From Hofstenia miamia (taxonomy: Eukaryota > Xenacoelomorpha > Acoela): a stretch of 64,000 nucleotides of DNA. Positions 10,831 through 19,860 of the stretch are shown here, in pieces. Location: NCBI GenBank assembly GCA_004352715.1, contig SCFE01000089.1:297635-361634 (forward strand), read 5' to 3'. Position 1 is the stretch's first letter. Each line of letters begins with the position of its first letter. The notes under the pieces were generated by a model that had not been told where the DNA came from, did not search any database, and saw nothing but the letters and a program-made list of their open reading frames with translations. The translations under genes and the position numbers were made by a program.

Positions 10831-11094
10831 CCTTCTGCTCCTCTGGTATCAACTTGTTCTGTTCTAAGTAACATGCCAGTCTACTTGAAATCACAGAAGT
10901 GAGCAGTTTCCAAGTTGTTGGCAGACATTTCATTGGCCTGAAGTTGCTTGCCTCTCTACCTTTCTTTGGTATCAGAAATGTCCTTCCCACTACCACTCTG
11001 GACACCCACTCACCACACACTCCTCCAATGCTACTTCTAGTCTCTCATGAAAACTTGTGAACTTCTTCAGCCAATACCCATGTACCTCATCTCT

Positions 11095-11233
11095 GCCTAA
11101 TCTTTTCTCTTTGTCTACCACTACTATGTCTGGCCTCCATGCTTCTATCACTTTGATCGTCTGTATGTTGAAGTCCCACAGTATCTTAACCTTCTCATTT
11201 TCTATGACGCCCTGTGGCTTGTGCTCATACCAC
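11095..11233 (-). pseudogene. RLE-LINE endonuclease fragment joined to RT start
   Basis: The minus strand encodes KWYEHKPQGVIENEKVKI, then WDFNIQT and EAWRPDIVVVDKEKR, i.e. the start of the C-terminal endonuclease. It then passes without a gap into GRDEVHGYWLKKF, which belongs upstream of the RT. So the 3' part of one element copy is directly joined to the 5' part of the next. The junction is near 11100. Confidence 0.65.
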
Positions 11234-11269
<36 letters not shown>

Positions 11270-11280
11270 AATAATAATAA
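11234..11280. repeat. (TTA)n/(AAT)n microsatellite
   Basis: About ten TTA units switch into AATAAT repeats at 11266-11280. It separates the minus-strand RLE-LINE piece from a plus-strand LINE 3' end. Confidence 0.9.
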
Positions 11281-11284
11281 GCAA

Positions 11285-11640
11285 TTATATCAAAATCAGT
11301 GAGAGAAATTACAAGTAACATAGTAGTGTTAATCGTCCAGTTCATTTTTCTAAATTATGGAATGATTTAAGTCCTAAAATACTAATGGTATAAAATGATA
11401 AAATATTTCCGACGAAAAATTAAAGAACTTTTATTATCTAAACAATCCCTATTAGGAATATCAAATCAATTAAATACATGGGACAGATTTCATTTAAAAT
11501 TTACGCCCTTTAAGTAATAGTGCACATTTATCAGTTTGTAAATATACATGTATAGTAGTTTGTAGTAGCATCTTTGTTTTTTTGTTTTTGTTTTTGTTTA
11601 TTGATTTTGCAATAAATTTGCTTTATTATTATTATTATGG
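11285..11640 (+). pseudogene. CR1/L2-like LINE 3' terminal fragment
   Basis: Plus-strand translation gives FSKLWNDLSPKIL followed by FRRKIKELLLSKQS, the typical C-terminal block of CR1/L2-group ORF2 ('FW..LP..I....S...FK..LK..LL'), with one stop between. A T-rich 3' region ends in TTATTATTATTATT at 11624-11637, a usual tail. Confidence 0.6.
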
Positions 11641-11981
11641 TATGCAACGGAAGATGAATACCCAGTTAAGAAAAAATTGCCATTATTTTCTTGAGCTAAG
11701 TCTGATTTCAGAGCAAACTGATTTTTTAGACCCAACATTATTATTTCGTTATGAGAACTAATTACTTAGTCGTATTGTCCTAATTCAACCAAATATATTT
11801 TTTTGAAAGTACCTAATTTTTTTGAATTTTAATAAAACTGATCCATGCTATATTTCACCCGGTCTACTACTTGTCAAAATAAAAACTACGTTATTTGAAT
11901 AATTTATTAATTTCACATTGCTTTATTCACCTAGTCCAAATTTATAATTTCATTACAGTATAACATTAACGATAGACTTAC

Positions 11982-12441
11982 CGTAATCATGCGAATCTAT
12001 GATTTTCCCCAAATTCCTACCTCTTAAGTCAGCTCCACTGCCAATGACCACACATGAAAGGCAGCTTTTGGATGTAAATTTTGAAATAAATTTACTTGTT
12101 TTCCTATGTAAAGCATGCATCACTAGTCTTAATGGAGCCCTTGGAGCCATTTTTCTGTAGTAATAAAAGTGTTTTCTCAGGTGCTTCAGATCATAAAAAA
12201 CTGGAATTGAAAAATTATGATAAAATGAAAGGTTTTCCTTAGCTATTTTTTCCTTTGTTGTATATCCGAAACGACAAATACCCGTGGTATTCTTCTGAAA
12301 ACTATCGTTCCGATGTGCTTCATCTGAGTGTATTCCGTAACATACTAGGAAGCTAATGGTTATCAATATTAATAAATTGATTTTTCTTTTCCAATGGAAA
12401 ATGCGTCGACATTTTTTAATAATTTGATAGATCATTGTCAT
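11982..12441 (-). CDS. Sialyltransferase (GT29) first coding exon, second locus
   Basis: A 153-codon exon on the minus strand starts at ATG 12441 (or Met3). A short basic cytoplasmic tail is followed by a membrane anchor at about residues 21-36 (INLLILITISFLVCYG), then a stem and the beginning of sialylmotif L: CVVIGSGADLRGRNLG then IIDSHDY. It ends at a good donor, G|GTAAGT (11981-11976), after codon position 1, the same phase and place as the exon at 44008-44443. Sialyltransferases are type II Golgi enzymes that transfer sialic acid from CMP-Sia to glycans. No second exon with motif S is found down to position 1, so it lies outside the window or is lost. Identity to the other exon 1 is clear over FSIPVFY and FYYRKM. 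Confidence 0.85.
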
Positions 12442-12639
12442 AATAATGTTGAAAATGCGGTAAAAAATTTTAATTAATAAATTTAAGTAAAATTGTATTT
12501 CTTGCTTTATATCAAAGATGTAACGAAAGCATCAGGCTTTTATGCTGCTTGCAATATAAAATTGCTGTGTATATGTACATGTACATGCCCATGTATTTGT
12601 AAGATTATAACAAAAATATATATTATTTTGTCATTGCCC

Positions 12640-12830
12640 AAGTAGGAAACCCTCAATGGGACATTATTGGCCCATTAATAAAAGTGAACCACGAACCAAC
12701 CAATATGGCCGTCAATTTACCAACAATGAGCCAACAATTCACCATTAAAAGCCAATATTTACCAACAATATGCTATTCATATACCAATAACTACCAACAA
12801 TTTACCATCCATAAAACTAATATAGGCATC
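12640..12830. repeat. Imperfect ACCAACAAT-type repeat cluster
   Basis: The sequence repeats variants of TTACCAACAAT and ACCATTAA about eight times in 190 bases, with irregular spacing. It has no coding potential. It may be a decayed minisatellite or part of a MITE. Confidence 0.5.
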
Positions 12831-14620
12831 AAATTATTAATGCTAAAATCGTTTTGAACAATTTTACTACTTCAATAGCTTAGTAAGTACCTAAACAACG
12901 AGTTTAATGACTATATATAGAAAATGGTTTTTTTGAATTAGTATAAAATTGTTCTATTAGACAAAGTTTTTCAAGCAGCCCGCTTTCAAATTTCCTCCAA
13001 CAATCTTTATTGAATGTATAAAAAAGTTAAGGTTTGTATTTGTGAGCAGTCTTATATTAGTAACAAAAGAATATTTGAAATCATAAGTCTATGAATTTTA
13101 CTGTAGTCCCACCTCTACAACATTGACGAAATGATTTCTAAAATGAAGTGCAGCGTTTCAGTCCTGTACCAGAGGGCTAGGGGAACTAAACCCCCTCCAG
13201 CTTTTTTTGAAAACCAAAATTTTTGTATGTAATGTTATTGAGCTTTTTAATTTTCTCATCCTTTTAGTGATAGTAAGACTAATTATTACACAATTTATTA
13301 CAATAATCATTGAACTTTTTCAAAGAAAACTTCCAAATTTATTATGTTTGTAATTCATAAATAAAACTTCACAGCAATAAGTTACTCCATTATTGTACAT
13401 CAATGTTTACTGTAAATATGCATTCTTCAATTATTCTTTTTTTGGTTCAAGACATAAATCATGTTTTTGAAGCTTTTTTTTATCCAACATAAACTGTTTA
13501 TGGAGCTGACTTCAGCTGTATCAAAAGAGTCGAACGATTTTTAGACAGATGTTATTGATACAAGTGGTGTCCTGAACGGCACTGTCTTACCACTATTTTG
13601 ATGGAAGAAGACGAAAAATATTACAAATTTGTCACTTCCGACCCGAGTCATCCACTGCCTGATATTTTTCCTAACTTGGTGTCTCGGAATGTTGGTAGAA
13701 GAATGTTCAAATGAAAAAAAAATTTTTAGTTTTTCTGTTGTTGATTTTCTTGCCCGTTGGCGGCAAAAGAATAAAAGTTATTGTTGTTTTTGTTTCTGTT
13801 ATTTTTATAAAATACGTAGGAATTCGGAGCGGTTCTAAAATTTACAATACTTGACATTTTTAAAGAAATATTTTGACTTTAAATTTATTATTTAACTATG
13901 CGTTAGTTGTTAGCTATTCATATCCTAATAATGCAAAACTCATTGTCCTGGTGCAATGCATGAAACAACGCCGTTGATGAAAGAGCTTTTGTATCTGTTT
14001 CTTGCAATGCATGTTATCAATTCTTGAAGTCATCATGCATTGGTTTCAGCTCTAGCGGAATTGAATATTTATTGAGATATAGTCACAATGTACTAATGTT
14101 TTGCAATACTTCTGTGGAAAGTGGAAAAAAGCAAAGAGTCTAGAAATACCATGCACTTTTGAGTTCTCTTAATTCGAAGATTAATACTATTGCTACTGAA
14201 TTATTTGTCTTAATTATTGCAATCAATGCACTGCTTCATAGTGAAACTAGTTATTCTGTCACTTCATTACCTTTTCCTAATACTGAAGATTGATGGTCCG
14301 CCCGAATTCAATAAGCCTTTTACCCTCTCTTAAGTTGAGTTACAACAGTCCTTTCCAATGTTGTGGTAGCTCTTACATCTGCTTGGGATGTGCAGACTAA
14401 ATCTTTTCCTTCTCCTGTTTTGTCAATCGCCATCCTAATAAAGAAGAAAGAACTATAGAAAAACGCCTGCTGAAACAGCGTTATGAGTTTGTTAACAGTG
14501 ATGTTAAAAAACTGATCTACGGATAAAGAATATGAAACTCTTCAACAAAGAAGAAGAAGTGATACCATCCTGCGACTCACAATAACTAGATTATGATGCA
14601 GAGCTTTTCGGTGATAATAA
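12831..14620. other. No recognisable gene
   Basis: AT-rich sequence with short open stretches only (for example 13629-13838 plus) that match nothing I recognise. A CCCCCTCCAG patch at 13190 and mixed remnants suggest old repeats. Confidence 0.6.
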
Positions 14621-14744
14621 TGTTATGGAACTTCACAATACGAAGCGTGGGAATCTTCAGAAGAAAACTGTAAATATGTTATGCTGTGTATTAATAAGTA
14701 CTAATAAGTGCCTTTCATTTATAGATGTTTTTGTGGTTTCCCCT

Positions 14745-14960
14745 TATAGTCTCCGAGTTGGTTTAAGTTCATTACTACTATCTGAGAGAGTCAGAAATTT
14801 GGGAATCCTGTTTTCCTCATCATGATCTGTGCATGAACATATTAAGCTCGTTTCGAGACAGTGCTTTACAACTTTTTGTAATTTGTGGTCTATTCGGAAA
14901 TAGATATCGTTTGATATGACCAAATCACTAGCTCATGGTAATATTTTATGAAAACTGAAT
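14745..14960 (+). pseudogene. CR1-like LINE RT thumb fragment
   Basis: Plus-strand translation shows ERVRNLGILFSSS and, after a stop, SVHEHIKLVSRQCF. This matches the 'VRNLGV.FD..LS...HI..V...CF' block that follows the YADD motif in CR1/L2-type RTs. Stops break it, and the preceding palm is absent. Confidence 0.6.
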
Positions 14961-14961
14961 T

Positions 14962-16740
14962 ATGGAAGTTGCTTGTTTATTGTTTGTAGCTCCAGTGAAT
15001 ACTCTAGATTACAAAGAATTCAGAATTGTTGAGCCAGTTTCGTCTTTGCTCAACATGGCAGATGTTCCTACGCATCGAAATTACCAACAGCCAAACACAA
15101 ATTCTGTTTACAGTCTCTCTCAGATTAACCATTCTGCCTTCTCTGAGGAACTTGCAGTAAAAGTGTTTTCTTTTCTGAAATCACCGGAAGAAAGTGATTA
15201 CTTTTCTTTCTGGTCAGATTCTTTTATTCAAATATTATATTTTTATGTTCCGCGCAAGAGAAATCGAAGAAAACACTTACCTTATTATTATAGCTCGTGT
15301 TCTATTCATTTATGGAATTCTTTGAATACATTGAACGTGCGTTTAAAAGGACTGCAAATTACTATTTTAAATTGAAGTCCCAAACCATTAAACAGGAATT
15401 ATCAGACTCTGTTGAACTTGATACTATCTTATTCCTTGATAATTTCAAAAATGGAAACTCTACAGCCGATTGTTTTAAACTAATAAGATCTCTTGATGGC
15501 GAGATATCTTTACCCTCAGTTATGAAGTTTGGAGCTGAATATTTTGGAACGAGCAAAGAAATTGCTAATGGTTTTAATGTGTTTTTTGGGTCTGTTTATT
15601 CCGAAAATGACATTTCTGACATAGATGTGGGTTTTTCCGAACGTTATAAATCATATTGATAGTGATATTAAGTCAGTGATAGATGCACTCAGNNNNNNNN
15701 NNNNNNNNNNNNTTCAAAAATGGAAACTCTACAGCCGATTGTTTTAAACTAATAAGATCTCTTGATGGCGAGATATCTTTACCCTCAGTTATGAAGTTTG
15801 GAGCTGAATATTTTGGAACGAGCAAAGAAATTGCTGATGGTTTTAATCTGTTTTTTGGGTCTGTTTATTCCGATAATGACATTTCTGACATATATCTGGA
15901 TTTTTCGGACAACGTCATAAATCATATTGATATTGATATTAAGTCAGTGATAGATGCACTCAGCAAGGCTTCTTTGGGTACTGGTGCAGATTTAATTCCT
16001 GGAAAACTCCTGCGTGATTTTGTAAGCGAATTATCACCGCATGTTCTCCAGTTGTTCAGACATATTTTAAGCATTTCAATTTTTCCAGACAATTGGAAAA
16101 TTTCTCGTGTCACCCCCATTCATAAAAGCGGATCACGATCAGACATTACAAGGTATCGACCAGTCAGCATTTTGCCCAAGCTTTCTCGAAAGTGTTTTGT
16201 TTCGTAAACTATTTCCGCTGATTAGAAGCAAAATTTCTCCGAAACAGTTTGCTTTTATGAATAGGCGTTCTGCACAGCTTCAGCTTTTGCTTTATTTAGA
16301 CGAATTGTATAGATCTATTGACGAAAATAGGCTTATACACACGCTTTATCTAGATATGGCAAAAGCTTTTGACAAAGTTCCTCACAACTTATTGTTACAA
16401 AAATTGCGCGGGTTTGGAATTGGTGGTAAAATACTAAAACTTATAGCGTCTTATTTAAGGAACCGTAGACAGTTTGTTACAATAAATGGGATAAATTCGA
16501 TTTTAGTGGATGTAGAAAGTGGAGTTCCACATGGATCCATCTTGGGTCACATGTTGTTTTTAATGTTTATTATAAATGATTTGCCCTCGGTTTGCAACAA
16601 TTGTACAACTTTTTTGTTTGCTGATGACGCAAAAATGTCTTTAAACTTAATAGAACACATTTCCCAAGACTGTCAAAGACTTATTGATGGGGTATTTCGA
16701 ATTTTATGGTTTTCAATTTTGATAAAACTGTGCTATTTTC
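14962..16740 (+). pseudogene. CR1/Jockey-group LINE: linker and reverse transcriptase
   Basis: The linker (14962-15375, with RKHLPYYYSS and HLWNSLNTL) is followed by GFN.FFGSVYS (15570 and, duplicated over a gap, 15840). RT fingers LIPGKLLRDFVSELSPHVLQ and NWKISRVTPIHKSG and RYRPVSILPK follow at 15985-16190. After a frameshift near 16190 the palm is open to 16793: LYLDMAKAFDKVPHNLL, GVPHGSILGHMLFL and the catalytic FADDAKM at 16617. The RT core is one of the best preserved in the window. It stops abruptly near 16740 at a head-on junction with a minus-strand LINE. Confidence 0.8.
15444..15962. other. Assembly gap with duplicated ~250-bp flanks
   Basis: Twenty N (15693-15712) separate two copies (15444-15692 and 15713-15962) of the same LINE linker segment, about 95% identical with small indels. 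The duplication is probably unmerged haplotypes or contig ends, not biology. Confidence 0.9.
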
Positions 16741-16744
16741 AAAG

Positions 16745-17964
16745 AGGACCTGTAGATGTTCTTTTGCAAGTTTTTAATATGTATGATACATAATTCAAAG
16801 GAATTTCCTTCATATTTTCAACATCTTTATCAAATCTCACAACACTTTTTCCACTGTAATTTCTAATACAACGCTTAGCAAGTTCTTCATTTAGAATAAT
16901 AAGTTTAAAATTTTTATAGTTTATTGTTTTATTTGCATATTTCCTCTGCGTTATACTATCGATATTTTTCCACCAATCTTTAGATCCAATCTTTTCAATA
17001 TATGCATTTTCTTTAAATAAACTTTAATTTGAGGAGTTACCCAAACTGGGTCTCTGTCAGACATTTTTACTGTTTTAATTGGGAAACATAAATTGAACAT
17101 GTCATTAATTAAAGTTTCAATTTTTTCGGCAGCAACATTAGGGAGATGATTGAATACAATACTCCAGAAATCAGTGCTAGTTAACATTTTGTTAAATTCA
17201 CATTTGTGTTTGTTATTAACAATGCGAAAACTTGCAAAATAACTCTGATTTGGTAATCTATGAACTGGTGTTAGTAATAAAGCTAGATGATCTGTGCGTA
17301 ATGAAGATTTAAAACAATTGATATTCTGAATGAGATGTGGGCAATTACATAGAATTTTATCTAAAAAAGAATTTTTTCTAGTAGCAGGACATCTTAATAA
17401 TGACAAATCTGCATTAATCAATAATTCATCCAGGTTAAGATGGTTGAAATCACCACATATTATAATTTTGGAATTTTTATATGAATCAGAATATTGATTA
17501 GTCTGATCAATTAAAAATTCGACTAATTCATGTTCATCATAAGGAGAATTACATGAAGTAGGGCTATGGTATGAGACATTTAAGATAACAGGTATTGTAT
17601 TGTTAGGTATATCGAACTTTAACCAAATACTTTCAAATTTACTTGTATCATTAAGAATTGTGCATGTATACCGTTTTTTGACATATACTGCTACACCACC
17701 ACCACTATGTAGCTTTGAGCAAGATAATCGTTTTTGACAACAACAAATGTTTCTGTCTTTTCGAAAAATACTATATTTGTCAATAGTTACATAAGTAAAG
17801 GGAACTTTATTGTTTAAAAATGTTTCCGTTATTGCACATATATCAATATTATATCTCTGAAGATCTTCATGCAATAATGAACAAGATTTTTTATTTGTAT
17901 TTTGATCAGAATTTTCTATTTTCTTTAAGGAACGAGCATTTAATAAACATATTCTAGGAAGCAT
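16745..17964 (-). pseudogene. LINE ORF2 N-terminus: APE endonuclease
   Basis: ORF2 begins at ATG 17964, 52 bases after the ORF1 stop, and is open for 337 codons to 16951. It has the APE/EEP blocks in order: RICLLNARSLKK, ICAITETFL, GGGVAVYVKK, IICGDFNHLN and the terminal RTDHLALLL (in place of SDH). The downstream linker PVWVTPQIKVYLKK is intact. A frameshift follows and the linker can be traced to TCKRTSTGP near 16750, where RT should start. There the sequence switches to an opposite-strand LINE. A second, almost identical copy is at 26162-26594. Confidence 0.8.
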
Positions 17965-18015
17965 CAGGGATTGGGTTTTATAAGAACAGCTATTTTTATT
18001 GTAACTATCATCTAG

Positions 18016-19137
18016 TCATGATCTAATTGGATGTAAACCCCAATTAATTTTAGCAATTAATTTTTTCTTTTCCATTATAAATGCAGGGCAATCTTTGTTG
18101 AAAGAATTATGATTCTTACAGTCGGTATTTTGGTGATCAAAACTTTTACAGTTAATACATGAATGGTTTTCTGTTGATTCTGTGCATGTCTTTGTTGAAT
18201 GATTTTTAGTACATAGTCCGCAAGTTGTCTCTCCTTTACAGTATTTGGAAATATGTCCAAATCTTGCACATTTATAGCATCTTGTGATTTGTATATTGTC
18301 ATATACCTTACAAATTCTTGAGCAGAACCTAATAGCAAAATTTAATTCAACTATGACATCTCTCACACCAGGCGTTACTCTGCATATAATGCATTTACTT
18401 TTTCCATTAAAACTTGAAACAACTTCAAGAGATTCTGACTTATTATTGTTCAAAAGTGATTCAATTCTAGGGTTGCTATTTATTATTTCAGAAATAATGT
18501 TTTCCTTAGAACTGCAATCAAAGAAATTTGGTATATTAGTAATAGTAACTTTGGGGTTCAACTTGCTTTTAATATAAACAGATTTTGACAATATTCCTTC
18601 AATATTTTGTTTATGATCAATAATTTTATTAGAAGAATTATCAGAATACTTAAAGACAATTTTACCTTTACTTGTAACTGACCGTTTATGAATTGTAGCC
18701 CTAACTTCCTGTTCTTTCAGTGCGTCAATCAGGTTTTCTTCAATTTTATCAGCTTCAGAATTTGTTGGTAAAGAGCTATGTCCACTATCAACAATTAAAA
18801 TCCCTTTTGGTGAATTATCTGCTGTGATATTCGCATATGTTTTAGAAGATTGACAAAGTGTCATGGAAGATTTATCATATAAAAGATTTTGTTGTACAGA
18901 TAATGATTTTTCCATGAAATACAACAGTTCATTTTTAGCAATATTTACATACTCTGAAAGACGTAAAAGCAAATCTGCATTTATTTTCTTTTGCGCATGT
19001 ATTTGGTTTAAGTCAGCAAGCAGAGAATCCAAAGGCTTCATAATTCTGTTTATGGCAGGAGGTGGAGTTGACATCATCGGAGTTCTAATTATACAGTATA
19101 ATAAAATGGCAGTGTTTGAATTGTATATCCGTAGCAA
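18016..19137 (-). CDS. LINE ORF1 (Gag-like) with three zinc knuckles
   Basis: This intact 373-codon ORF on the minus strand has a Pro-rich start, a coiled region near residues 30-80, a central RRM/PRE-like domain (VTITNIPNFFDC, then VSSFNGKSKCIICRVTP) and three CCHC knuckles near the C-terminus. These are CYKCARFGHISKYC, CGLCTKNHSTKTC and CINCKSFDHQNTDC. Such ORF1 proteins of Jockey/I/R1-type LINEs bind element RNA in the RNP. ORF2 endonuclease follows after 52 bases. Because ORF1 and the endonuclease are both open, this insertion is young, yet the element is cut at its 3' side. Confidence 0.8.
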   Translation of the reverse strand: MLRIYNSNTAILLYCIIRTPMMSTPPPAINRIMKPLDSLLADLNQIHAQKKINADLLLRLSEYVNIAKNELLYFMEKSLSVQQNLLYDKSSMTLCQSSKTYANITADNSPKGILIVDSGHSSLPTNSEADKIEENLIDALKEQEVRATIHKRSVTSKGKIVFKYSDNSSNKIIDHKQNIEGILSKSVYIKSKLNPKVTITNIPNFFDCSSKENIISEIINSNPRIESLLNNNKSESLEVVSSFNGKSKCIICRVTPGVRDVIVELNFAIRFCSRICKVYDNIQITRCYKCARFGHISKYCKGETTCGLCTKNHSTKTCTESTENHSCINCKSFDHQNTDCKNHNSFNKDCPAFIMEKKKLIAKINWGLHPIRS

Positions 19138-19221
19138 ACTGTACTGTAGGAATCCTTTAACTACAAAATTAATTTTGTATAAAAATTTGCAGCAAAATTG
19201 TTTCCGACCAAAACATTTCCC

Positions 19222-19222
<1 letters not shown>

Positions 19223-19283
<61 letters not shown>
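19223..19283. repeat. (AGT)n microsatellite
   Basis: Twenty perfect AGT units. In minus orientation, (ACT)n follows the 3' end of a LINE fragment (19860-19336) and directly precedes the 5' region of the ORF1 LINE, so it is probably the tail of the former. Confidence 0.95.
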
Positions 19284-19335
19284 AAAGACCTAAATTCGCA
19301 ATTAATTAAAGGTTATAATGAACGAAATAAATGAT

Positions 19336-19855
19336 TCAGCACCTACATGACGGACAACGGCACTTTAAATAAAAATTACAAGAGTTATCCAATGAAAATT
19401 TCCCTGTTCTTTCCCCACGTAAGGATGAAAAGACGCTCCTCTTAAATTTGGATAGAGTCCAGGCGAAGTCTAGTCCGCGATTAATAAGGGCATTTGCCTG
19501 CAGAGGAGCTCTGACAAAAAAGTGGTCGTCGCTGGCGAACTTCTTCGTCTTCCTAACATTAAATGAACGGGAGCTGGATCGTCTGGTTGAAAGATTAGTT
19601 CTGGCATAAGATAAATAAGTATCAGTTTTTAAGTTAACAAACTTCCAGAGGAGTATCAGATTAGTAATAATAAAGAGATAGCATATAGGGAGCATATCCA
19701 ATCGAAGTAAGTTGGTAGAATATTTTGCGGATCCAGTTATCCATTTCAAAGCTCTCTGTTTGAAAGATATCAAGATTGCGAAATCCAACACGATAAGGAA
19801 AATACATGGGAAAACAAATACAATTCATAATACAGTGGGTAATATCTTTTGACAA
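19336..19855 (-). pseudogene. LINE ORF2 C-terminus with Cys-rich end
   Basis: A 151-codon open stretch on the minus strand shows LLRLDMLPICYLFIITNLI, then RSSSRSFNVRKTK and GLDFAWTLSKFKRSVFSSLRG, and ends in CRCPSCRC. It matches the thumb and C-terminal region of Jockey/CR1-type ORF2, where 'R.F..RA...WN.LP' occupies this place. A preceding piece (19855-19661) continues it in another frame. It lies upstream, on the same strand, of the ORF1 at 19137 and could be the 3' end of a tandem copy. Confidence 0.65.
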
Positions 19856-19860
19856 AATAT

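Larger units (their letters stand above)
8404..11100 (-). mobile_element. RLE-type (R2/R4/NeSL-like) LINE, broken copy
   Basis: Reading the minus strand from 11100 down, the blocks follow the order of LINEs with a restriction-like endonuclease. RT fingers come first (PKKGREASNFRPMKCLPTTWKLL near 10960), then [15 protein letters not shown] near 10560. The catalytic palm has RGIFQGDSLAPLLF and YMDDLK (10430-10280). A long connector (9982-9401) is followed by a CCHC region (about 9230) and the C-terminal PD-(D/E)XK endonuclease with ARRPDLVVVDK (8790-8730). The copy is broken by two gaps with duplicated flanks and by a 150-bp insertion in the RT. Such LINEs use the RLE to nick target DNA for target-primed reverse transcription. 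Confidence 0.8.

Noticed and set aside
12638-12656. GCCCAAGTAGGAAACC resembling the CCCAAG end of the MITE at 43053
   Set aside because: No inverted partner end found within the next kilobase.
14962-19137. Twin-priming (5' inversion) of a single LINE
   Set aside because: The plus-strand piece is the RT part placed before the minus-strand ORF1/endonuclease part, which is not the order left by twin priming; two insertions fit better.
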